A stretch of DNA of 64,000 bases from assembly GCA_041617635.1 (NCBI GenBank), contig JBFJOO010000013.1, positions 1 to 64,000 of the forward strand. Direction: 5' to 3'. The translations under genes were made by a program, and so were the position numbers. The notes beneath the pieces were generated by a model. It was not told the origin of the DNA. It saw only the letters and a program-made list of their open reading frames with translations, and searched no databases. This stretch comes from JAABRB01 sp041617635 (lineage in GTDB: Bacteria; Pseudomonadota; Gammaproteobacteria; Burkholderiales; SG8-39). Every line of letters starts with the position of its first letter. Within the stretch, counting starts at the first letter, position 1. This document shows positions 52,012-60,300 of this stretch, piece after piece.

Positions 52012-53292
52012 CTACGCCCGCGCCTCATACGTGACATCACCACCCACGAGGGTATACCTCACCTGGCCCGGGAGTTCGTACCCGAGAAAGGGCGTGTTCT
52101 TCCCTTGGCTTCGCAGGCCGCCCGCCGTCACCTTCACGTACGCCTCCGGATCGAAAACGCAGATGTCCGCGGGCGCGCCGACGCCGAGGTGCCCGGCGTC
52201 GATCTTGAGAATGCGCGCCGGCTCGCTGGTGACGCGCGCAAGCGCGTCGGCGATCGAGACCTGCTTCTCGCGCGCCCACTTCAGCGTGAGCGGCAGGAGG
52301 AGCTCGAGCCCGGTCGCGCCCGGCCCCGACTCGCTGAACGGCATCTGCTTCGCGTCGAGGTCCACCGGGGTGTGATCAGAGCAGATCGCGTCGATCGTTC
52401 CGTCGGCAACGCCGGCCTGCAGCGCGTCCCGGTCGCGCAGGCTGCGCAGCGGCGGCACGAGATGACAGTGCGCGTCGTAGTAGCCGATGTCCATCTCGGA
52501 AAGATGCACGTGATGCACCCCGACGTCGCTCGTGATCGGCAGGCCCTCGGCTTTCGCCTGCCGCACCATGGCGACACCGGTCGCGGTCGACAACCGGCAT
52601 AGGTGCACGGTCGTGCCGGTCGCGCGCACGAGCTCGAGGATCGTCGCGAGGGCGATCGTCTCGGCAAACGCGGGAATGCCCGGCAGGCCGAGCCGCGTCG
52701 CGACCTCGCCGTCGTGAGCGACGCCTTCGTGCGAGATGAAAGGATCCTGCGCGCGCAGCCAGACGCTGAATCCCAGGGTCGCCGCGTACTGCAGGGCCCG
52801 CCAAAGGACGACGGTATCCTTGATCGGCGCATCGGCCTGCGAAAAGGCAATGCAGCCGGCGTGCCGCAGCATCGCCATCTCGGCAAGGCGCTCGCCTTCG
52901 AGATTGGCCGTCAGGGCGCCGACCGGGTAGACCCGCGCAAGATGCAGGCTCGACGCGCGCCGCGTGAGCATCTCCACGAGCCCCGGCTCGTCGAGCGGCG
53001 GATCGGTGTCCGGCGGGCACGCGAGGGTCGTGACGCCGCCGGCGACGGCGGCGTAGAGCTCCGAGTCGAGCGTCGCCTTGTACTCCAGGCCCGGCTCGCG
53101 CAGCCGCGCCGAGAGATCCACCAGGCCCGGCACGACCGCGAGGCCGGTCGCGTCGATCTCGCGATCGGCCTTGAACCCGCGCGGTGCGGTGCCGACGCCC
53201 GCAACGCGGCCGTCGGCGACGAAGAGGTCGCGCGCGGCGTCCACCCCGTGTTTCGGGTCGATCAGCCGGCCGTTGCGGATGTGAATCTTCAT
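52012..53292 (-). CDS. pyrX: Dihydroorotase-like protein, probably non-catalytic (PyrX/PyrC')
   Basis: 426 residues, class I dihydroorotase fold. The first metal-binding motif, normally HxH in DxHxHLREPG, reads DLSARLREPG, so both histidines are lost. Another His position is replaced (CRLSTATG instead of a His-Ser pair) while the catalytic Asp is kept (CSDHTP). Such inactive homologs, called PyrX or PyrC', serve as structural partners of aspartate carbamoyltransferase in Pseudomonas and relatives. The gene lies seven bases after pyrB on the same strand, which fits. ATG at 53292. A functional PyrC must exist elsewhere in the genome. Confidence 0.9.
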   Translation of the reverse strand: MKIHIRNGRLIDPKHGVDAARDLFVADGRVAGVGTAPRGFKADREIDATGLAVVPGLVDLSARLREPGLEYKATLDSELYAAVAGGVTTLACPPDTDPPLDEPGLVEMLTRRASSLHLARVYPVGALTANLEGERLAEMAMLRHAGCIAFSQADAPIKDTVVLWRALQYAATLGFSVWLRAQDPFISHEGVAHDGEVATRLGLPGIPAFAETIALATILELVRATGTTVHLCRLSTATGVAMVRQAKAEGLPITSDVGVHHVHLSEMDIGYYDAHCHLVPPLRSLRDRDALQAGVADGTIDAICSDHTPVDLDAKQMPFSESGPGATGLELLLPLTLKWAREKQVSIADALARVTSEPARILKIDAGHLGVGAPADICVFDPEAYVKVTAGGLRSQGKNTPFLGYELPGQVRYTLVGGDVTYEARA

Positions 53293-53299
53293 TCCCGAC

Positions 53300-54268
53300 T
53301 CATTCCTCGCCACGGCCTCCGCTGCCACCGCCCAGGATGGACATCACCGCCATGCGCACCGCGATGCCGAAAGTGACTTGCGGCAGAATCACGGCCTGGC
53401 CGCCGTCGGCGACCGACGAGTCGATCTCGACGCCGCGATTCATCGGCCCCGGGTGCATGACGATCGCATCGGGCTTGGCGAGCGCGAGCTTGTCGGCCGT
53501 CAGCCCGTAGCACTTGAAGAACTCCTGGGCCGACGGTAGCAACGGGCCCTTCATGCGCTCGTTCTGCAGGCGCAGCATCACCACCACGTCCACGTCGCGC
53601 AACCCCGCGCTCATGTCATGGAACACCTTCACGCCGAGCTGCTCGACGCCCGTCGGCAGCAGGGTCTGCGGCGCAATCGCCCGTACGTCGGGCGTGCCGA
53701 GGATGTTCAAGGCATGGATCAGCGAGCGCGCCACCCGCGAGTGCAGGATGTCGCCCACGATCGCGACCGACAGCCGCGTGAAGTCCTGCTTGTAGTGGCG
53801 GATGGTGTACGCGTCCAGCAGCGCCTGCGTCGGGTGCGCGTGGCGGCCGTCGCCCGCGTTGATCACGTGATGATGCGGCGCGACGTGCCGGGCGATGAGG
53901 TGCGCCGCGCCGCTCGCCGCATGCCGCACGACGAACATGTCGGCGTGCATCGCGGCCAGGTTGTCGATGGTGTCGAGCAGCGTCTCGCCCTTGGATTGCG
54001 ACGAGGTGCTGATGTTAAGGTTGATGACGTCTGCGGAAAGGCGCTTCGCCGCGATCTCGAACGTCGTGCGCGTACGGGTCGAAGCCTCGAAGAAGAGATT
54101 GAACACGCTCTTGCCGCGCAGGAGCGGCACCTTCTTCACCTCGCGCTCCGTCACGCCGACGAACGATGCGGCGGTGTCGAGAATGCGCACCAGGTGCTCG
54201 CGCGGCAGCCCCTCCACGTTGAGCAGGTGCTGCAGCTCGCCCTTATCGTTAAGCTGCGGGTTGCGCAT
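53300..54268 (-). CDS. pyrB: Aspartate carbamoyltransferase catalytic subunit
   Basis: 322 residues. Carbamoyl-phosphate motif STRTRTTFE, HAASGAAHLIARHV loop and DGRHAHPTQALLD are present. It makes N-carbamoyl-aspartate, the committed step of pyrimidine synthesis. It starts four bases after pyrR and is followed by pyrX, whose product would join the holoenzyme. No pyrI regulatory chain is nearby, as expected for the PyrX type. Confidence 0.96.
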   Translation of the reverse strand: MRNPQLNDKGELQHLLNVEGLPREHLVRILDTAASFVGVTEREVKKVPLLRGKSVFNLFFEASTRTRTTFEIAAKRLSADVINLNISTSSQSKGETLLDTIDNLAAMHADMFVVRHAASGAAHLIARHVAPHHHVINAGDGRHAHPTQALLDAYTIRHYKQDFTRLSVAIVGDILHSRVARSLIHALNILGTPDVRAIAPQTLLPTGVEQLGVKVFHDMSAGLRDVDVVVMLRLQNERMKGPLLPSAQEFFKCYGLTADKLALAKPDAIVMHPGPMNRGVEIDSSVADGGQAVILPQVTFGIAVRMAVMSILGGGSGGRGEE

Positions 54269-54272
54269 CCGG

Positions 54273-54773
54273 CTATTTTTCTTCCAGGTGCAGCGAGAGG
54301 CGGCCCGCGTCGTCGCGTCGCAGGTCGAGCTTGGCGCCCTTCGGCACCGAGACAGTGGCGCCGATGAACTGCGCGCAGATCGGCAGCTGCCGCTCGCCGC
54401 GGTCCACCAGCACCACGAGCTCGATCGTGTCGGGCCGCCCGTAATCGAAGAGCTCGTTCATCGCGCCGCGCACGGTGCGCCCGGTGTAGAGCACGTCGTC
54501 CACCAGCAGGATGCGCCGACCGCTGACGTCGAACCGGATCTGGCTCGGCCGCACGTTCGAGTGGAGGCCGGAGCTCGAATAATCGTCGCGGTAGAAGGAG
54601 ATGTTCAGCGTGCCGAGCGGCGCCGCGATGCCGAGATCGCGATGCAGGCGCTCGGCGACCCACGCGCCGCCGGTCTGGATGCCCACCATGACCGTCTCGT
54701 CGGTCATTGCAGGCTTGAGGAGCCCGAGAAGGTCCGTGTACACCTTCTCGGCGTCGGGGAGCGTGGTGCTCAT
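54273..54773 (-). CDS. pyrR: PyrR-type uracil phosphoribosyltransferase/regulator
   Basis: 166 residues. PRPP loop ILLVDDVLYTGRTVRGAM and the conserved FYRDDY are seen. In Bacillus PyrR binds pyr mRNA and controls attenuation; in Gram-negatives the role is less clear, and PyrR may act as a UMP-linked enzyme or regulator. It leads pyrB and overlaps ruvX by four bases, so all of yqgE-ruvX-pyrR-pyrB-pyrX is one transcription unit. I see no PyrR-binding attenuator in the short gaps. Confidence 0.93.
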   Translation of the reverse strand: MSTTLPDAEKVYTDLLGLLKPAMTDETVMVGIQTGGAWVAERLHRDLGIAAPLGTLNISFYRDDYSSSGLHSNVRPSQIRFDVSGRRILLVDDVLYTGRTVRGAMNELFDYGRPDTIELVVLVDRGERQLPICAQFIGATVSVPKGAKLDLRRDDAGRLSLHLEEK

Positions 54774-55201
54774 CGGGCGACCTCGTCGAGATAGGCCTGC
54801 AGGATGACTTGTGCCGCGACCGGATGGGTGAGGTCCTTGTGCCGCCGGCCCCCGCGCCCGATTGAACGCAACCGCGACTCGGCTTCGGCCGACGAGTACC
54901 GCTCGTCCTGCAGCGTCACCGGCAAACCGAAACGCCCCGCGAGCTGGCGCGCGAAACGCTCGGCCTTGCGCGTCAGATCGTGCGCCTCGCCTTCGAGTGA
55001 CAGAGGGAGTCCGACGACCAGCCGCGTCGGCTTCCATTCTGCGATGACTTCCGCGACCGCCCTGAACCGCTCGGCCGCCGCGCGGGCGTCGATGGTGGCA
55101 AGCGGATGCGCCATGCCCACCTCCGTATCGCCTACCGCCACGCCCAGGTACCGCTCGCCGTAATCGAACGCGAGCAACGTCTCACTCCTCACCGCCGTCA
55201 T
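54770..55201 (-). CDS. ruvX: Holliday junction resolvase-like protein RuvX (YqgF)
   Basis: 143 residues. RNase H-like fold with catalytic acids in LAFDYGERYLGVAVGD, VGLPLSLEGEA and the C-terminal HPVAAQVILQAYLDE. Takes part in 16S rRNA maturation and is annotated as a putative Holliday junction nuclease. ATG at 55201 overlaps the yqgE stop by four bases (ATGA). Confidence 0.94.
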   Translation of the reverse strand: MTAVRSETLLAFDYGERYLGVAVGDTEVGMAHPLATIDARAAAERFRAVAEVIAEWKPTRLVVGLPLSLEGEAHDLTRKAERFARQLAGRFGLPVTLQDERYSSAEAESRLRSIGRGGRRHKDLTHPVAAQVILQAYLDEVAR

Positions 55202-55758
55202 GCATGTCCTGCCTCGTCCGACAGGCTGGCGTACGACACGCCGATGAGCTCCATCGCGGCCGCCATCCGCTCCTCGGCAGGCAGGTCGAAGATGATGTGC
55301 TCCTGCGCCTCGACCGTGAGCCAGGCGTTCTGCTGCATCTCGTGCTCGAGCTGCCCCGCCGCCCAGCCGGCGTAGCCGAGCGTGATCATCAGCTTGCCCG
55401 GACCGGTTCCGTTGCCGACCGCCTCCAGGATGTCGCGGGAAGTGGTGAGCGCGATCCCGTCGCGCACGGGCAGCGACGAGCTCCATTCGCCGGCCGGGTT
55501 GTGCAGGACGAAGCCCCGATCGGTCTGGACCGGGCCGCCGAAGTACACGGGAAGCTCGCGCAAGTCCGCCACCTCGAGCTTGAGGTCGAGCCGCTCGAAC
55601 AGACCCGCGAGCGTCAGCTCGATCGGACGGTTGATCACGACGCCGAGCGCGCCCTGATCGTTGTGCTCGCACACGTAGGTGAGGGTGCGGGCAAAGTAAG
55701 GATCCACCATCGCCGGCATGGCGATCAGGAAGTGGTGGGTGAGATTGACGGCCCGCAC
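55198..55758 (-). CDS. yqgE: YqgE/AlgH-family protein
   Basis: 186 residues. VNLTHHFLIAMPAMVDPYFARTLTYVCEHNDQGALGVVINRP is the complete conserved opening, with FGGPVQTDRGFVLH and LGYAGWAAGQLEHEM further on. Function unknown (once linked to alginate regulation). GTG start. First gene of the yqgE-ruvX-pyrR-pyrB-pyrX unit. A TAGAAT-like box lies just before the start in a gap shared with the divergent photolyase. Confidence 0.95.
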   Translation of the reverse strand: MRAVNLTHHFLIAMPAMVDPYFARTLTYVCEHNDQGALGVVINRPIELTLAGLFERLDLKLEVADLRELPVYFGGPVQTDRGFVLHNPAGEWSSSLPVRDGIALTTSRDILEAVGNGTGPGKLMITLGYAGWAAGQLEHEMQQNAWLTVEAQEHIIFDLPAEERMAAAMELIGVSYASLSDEAGHA

Positions 55759-55859
55759 GCTGCGCTATTCTACTTTCAAACGCCGGCGGCCGGCGGCCGA
55801 CAATGCCGCTCGGAATCCTGCAAGATCCGGGTTCCGACGTTTCCTTCTCTTACCGATCC

Positions 55860-57317
55860 ATGTCCCCCAAATCGAGCGGGTCTGCTCTGGTATGGTTCCG
55901 GCGCGACCTGCGCCTCGTCGATCACGCCGCCCTGTCGCAAGCGCTCGACGCGTGCACCGCCGTGTACTGCGCATTCTGCTTCGACACCGAGATCCTCGAC
56001 CCTCTGCCGTCCCGCGTGGACCGAAGGGTCGAATTCATCTGGCATTCGGTTCAGGAGCTCGACCAGGCGCTCGCCGAGCGGGGCGGAGGCCTCATCGTGG
56101 TGCATGGGCGGGCACGCGAGGAAGTGCCGCGACTCGCCGCCGCGCTCGGCGTCGCGACGGTGTTTGCGAACCGTGACTACGAGCCGGCAGCCGGTGAGCG
56201 GGACGCGGCAGTGCGCGAGACGCTCGAAGGCCACGGAATCGGTTTCGCGACATTCAAGGACCAGGTCGTTTTCGAGCGCGGCGAGCTGCTGACCGGGGCC
56301 CGCAAGCCGTTCTCGGTATTTACGCCGTACAAGAATGCGTGGCTGCGCGAGCTTTCCGCTTCCGATCTCGCCCCGCATCCCGTCGCCGAGCGCCTCGGGC
56401 ACCTCGCCCGCCCCCCGGAGCGGAAGATGCCGACCCTCGGCGACCTCGGGTTTCGGCGCACGAACCTCACCGAGCTGCCGATTCCCACCGGCATGTCCGG
56501 CGCGCGCCGGCTCTTCGACGCGTTCGTCGAGCGAATCGGAGAGTACGCGGCGCGCCGCGACTATCCGGCGCTGCACGGTCCATCGTATCTCTCGGTGCAT
56601 CTGCGCTTCGGCACGATCTCGATTCGCGAGCTCGCCGGCCGCGCGCACGCGATCGGCGGCCGCGGCGCCGAGACCTGGCTCTCGGAGCTCGTCTGGCGGG
56701 ATTTCTACTTCATGATCCTGCATCACCACCCGCACGTCGTCGGTCATGCGTTCAAGCCCGAGCTCGAGGAAGTCGCGTTCGACAACCATCCGGAGCGGTT
56801 CGCGGCATGGTGCGAAGCGCGCACCGGCTACCCGCTGGTGGACGCCGCGATGCGGCAGATCAACCGCACCGGCTACATGCACAACCGGCTGCGCATGGTG
56901 GTCGCGTCCTTCCTGGTGAAGGACCTGCATGTGGACTGGCGCTGGGGCGAAAAGTATTTCGCCGACCACCTCAACGATTTCGACCTCGCCGCCAACAACG
57001 GCGGCTGGCAATGGGCCGCGTCGACGGGCTGCGACGCGCAACCCTATTTCCGGATCTTCAATCCCGTGACGCAATCGGAGAAGTTCGATCCGGGCGGACG
57101 CTTCATCCGTCACTACATGCCGGAGCTCGGCCAGGTATCCAAGAAGTTCATCCACGCGCCCTGGCGCATGTCGAGCGCCGAGCAGGCCGCGTGCGGATGC
57201 GTGATCGGCCGTGACTACCCGCCGCCGATCGTCGATCACGCCGCTTCTAGGAAGCTCACGCTCGAGCGCTACGAGCGCGCGCGGCGCGTTTCCCGCGAAC
57301 GCGGGAATGCAGGCTGA
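55860..57317 (+). CDS. phrB: Deoxyribodipyrimidine photolyase, class I CPD type
   Basis: 485 residues. Antenna domain at 10-130 (ALVWFRRDLRLVDHAAL), helical FAD domain with SYLSVHLRFGTIS, ELVWRDFYFMIL, MHNRLRMVVASFLVKDL and NNGGWQWAASTG plus RIFNPVTQ. These are the class I photolyase elements for splitting cyclobutane dimers with blue light. ATG at 55860 is chosen by family N-terminus; an ATG at 55803 would add 19 residues and neither has a clear ribosome site. With the FeS-type protein at 873 this gives two photolyase-family genes in the window. Confidence 0.93.
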   Translation: MSPKSSGSALVWFRRDLRLVDHAALSQALDACTAVYCAFCFDTEILDPLPSRVDRRVEFIWHSVQELDQALAERGGGLIVVHGRAREEVPRLAAALGVATVFANRDYEPAAGERDAAVRETLEGHGIGFATFKDQVVFERGELLTGARKPFSVFTPYKNAWLRELSASDLAPHPVAERLGHLARPPERKMPTLGDLGFRRTNLTELPIPTGMSGARRLFDAFVERIGEYAARRDYPALHGPSYLSVHLRFGTISIRELAGRAHAIGGRGAETWLSELVWRDFYFMILHHHPHVVGHAFKPELEEVAFDNHPERFAAWCEARTGYPLVDAAMRQINRTGYMHNRLRMVVASFLVKDLHVDWRWGEKYFADHLNDFDLAANNGGWQWAASTGCDAQPYFRIFNPVTQSEKFDPGGRFIRHYMPELGQVSKKFIHAPWRMSSAEQAACGCVIGRDYPPPIVDHAASRKLTLERYERARRVSRERGNAG

Positions 57318-57340
57318 CGGAGTGCTTGCTGGATCCGCGT

Positions 57341-60300
57341 CTACGCGGGGGTGACTCGCGGCGCAGCGGTGCCGACGAACCCGGTGATGTGGCCGAGCAG
57401 CTCTTCTTCCTGGAACGGCTTGCCCAGGTAGACGTTGACGCCGATCTCCTTGGCGTACGCGCGATGGCGCTCGGCGGTGCGCGAGGTGATCATGATGATC
57501 GGGATGTGGCGCAGGCGCGGGTCGCCGCGCACCGCGCGCGTGAGGTCGAAGCCGTCCATGCGCGGCATCTCGATGTCGACCAGCATCACGTCCGGAACCG
57601 TCTCCTGCAGCTGCTCGATCGCGTCCACCCCGTCCTTCGCAGTGAGGACGTGGAAGCCCTCGCGCGAGAGCAATCGGCCCGTGATCTTGCGCACCGTGAG
57701 CGAGTCGTCGACGATCATCACCGTGGGGATGCTGATCACCGGCGCCTCTTCCTGCACCACGACCGCCGCGCCCGAGGTGGCGAACGCCATCGGCTCGCGG
57801 CCCGCAAGGATCACCGGGTTGATAATGAGGACGATCTCGCCCGAGCCGAGCACCGTCGCGCCGGTGATGCCGGCGATCCGCGACAGCAGCGGCCCGGTGT
57901 TCTTGACCACGATTTCCTGCGCGCCCGCCACTTCGTCGACGTGGATCGCGACGACGTTTGCGCCGCTGCGCACGAACATGATCGAATGGAACCGCTTCTG
58001 CTCGGGCTGGCTGTCGAAGTCGCCGAGCAGGCGCGGCAGGTAGCGGAACGGATAGTTGCGGTTCTGCCACTGCGCTTCGCCCGACTCGGTGCTGGCGGCG
58101 AGCTCGGGCGCCTTGACCTGGCGGACCTGCTCGACCATGACCGCCGGAATGGCGAACCGAACCGGGCCGGCGCGCACCAGCACCGCCTGGGTGACGGCGA
58201 GCGTGAGCGGCAGGTAGATGAGGAAGCGCGTGCCCTTGCCGAGCTCGGTATGCGTCTCGATGCGCCCGCCGAGCGCCGCGGCCTCGCTCTTCACCACGTC
58301 CATGCCGACGCCGCGGCCGGCGAGCTGGCTCACCTCGGTGGCGGTTGAGAACCCCGGATGGAAGATGAAATCCGCGATCTCGGCGTCGGTCGGCGTCTGA
58401 TCCGGCGCGACGAGCTCTTGCGCGCGCGCCTTCTCGAGAATCCGCGGCAGATTAAGGCCGGCGCCGTCATCCGACACCATGAGCATGATCTCGTTGCCTT
58501 CCTGCCGCACCTCGATCTTGATCTCGCCCAGCTCGGGCTTGCTGCGCTCGATCCGCGTGGCGGGCGGCTCGATGCCGTGCGCCACCGAGTTCCTGAGCAT
58601 GTGCTCGAAGGGCGCAGTGATGCGCTCGAGCACCGAGCGGTCGAGTTCCACCTGACCGCCGCGAATGTCGAGCACCGCGCGCTTGTCGGTCTCCTTGGCG
58701 GCTTGCCGCACGACGCGGTACAGACGCTCCGAGACGCTCGCGAACGGAACCATTCGGATGCGCATCAGATCGGTCTGCAGGCCGCGCGTGAGCCGCGACT
58801 GCGCGGAGAGCGCGCCGTCCGCGTCGCCCACCGCGCGCAGGATGTTCTGCTGCACCGTCGCGACGTCGTTCACGCTCTCGGCCATCATCCGCGTGATTTC
58901 CTGGAAGCGCGTGAACCGGTCGAACTCGAGCGGATCGAACGGCGTCTCGACTTCCTGCACCTGCGAAAGGCGCGACTGCATCTGGGACTCGGCCTGGATC
59001 TCGATCTCGCGCAGCTGCATCCGCAGCCGGTTCGTGTTGTCGGTGAGCTCCGAGAGCGCGACTTTCAGCGCGCGCAGCTCGCCCTCGATCCGGCTCCGCG
59101 CGATGCTGACCTCGCCCGCCTCGTTCACCAGCCGGTCGATCACTTCCGCGCGCACGCGCAGCATCGCGCGGGTCTGAGCGGCGGGATCCTGCTCCGCTGG
59201 ACGTGCTGCGGGCGCTGCGCCGGGGGCACGCGCCGCAGCCGGCGCGGCGAGGGTGACATCGGCCTCCGGGGCCTCTTCCGCCACCGCCTCGTCGACGGGC
59301 TCGACACCAGCGGGCGCAACCGACGCGGGCTCGGGTGGGGCGGGCGCGAGCGCATCGGGATGCTGCATGCGCTCGAAAAGCAGCCCCATCCGGTCGTAGG
59401 CCGTGTCGAACTCGTCGAACAGCGAGTCGGGAAGCGTCTTGAGCGCGAGCGCGTTCTCGACCTTGGTCTCCATCGAGTGGGTCAATTCGCCGAGCGCCAT
59501 GGCGCCGCACATTCGCGCGGAGCCCTTCAGGGTGTGCAGCACGCGCTGCAGACCGTGGCCAGCCGCCGCGTTCTCCGGGCTCGCGCGCCAGTCGCGCAGT
59601 CCCTGCCCCACCGCCGGGATGAGATCGTGCGCCTCCTCCAAGAAGATCGGCAGCAGCTCGGGATCGATGTCGTCGTCGAGGCGGCGCTGGCGCCGCTCGA
59701 CCGGTATTTCCTCGACGGTCACGGTCTGACCCTGAGCGGCCGGCGCGGCCGGGGGGGCAGGCGGCGCGGCCGGGGCAAGCTCGTCGCGCGGGCTGCGCCG
59801 CCGCTCGATGGGTATCTCCTCGACCTTCACATCGAGGGGAGGCGTCGCCACGCTCTCCGGCGCGGCGGGGAAGGAGACGACATTCCCCGGCGCAGCGGCT
59901 GAGCTTTCGGCCTCCGGCGTGAGGGCGGTGAAATCGAGCGCGTCCTCCGCGCCCGCCTCGCCCGGGAGCGTGAGCGTATCGGCGGACTCGCCCGAGTCGC
60001 TGGAGGCAGGCGCATCTGCGGTCGCCTCGAGTCGCGCGACGAGATCCGGGTCCGGGCGCGGCGCAACACCGCCGGTCACCGCCGCCGCCATTTTTTCCAG
60101 ACTCGCGTGCGCGTCGCGTGCGACGTCGAGCTCCGCGGCGGCGAGCGGGCGGTCCTGGGCACGGTGAAGCATGTGCTCGAGCGAATGTCCGACGGCCCAC
60201 ATGCCGTCGAACCTGACGGTCCCGGCGATTCCGGCCAGCGTGTGTGCGGCGCGCCGGAAATCAACACTCACGGGAGCGCCGGCCTCGGCCGCGCGCAGCG

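Noticed and set aside
55745..55776. TTGACG and TATTCT boxes before the class I photolyase, with TAGAAT on the other strand before yqgE
   Set aside because: The spacing for the photolyase is only 15 bases and the yqgE box is eight bases from the start codon. The region surely holds promoters but I cannot assign them.
57326..59902. Several plus-strand open frames of 200-500 codons opposite chpA
   Set aside because: They are mirror shadows of the chpA frame, composed of Arg/His/Asp-rich sequence without start signals.
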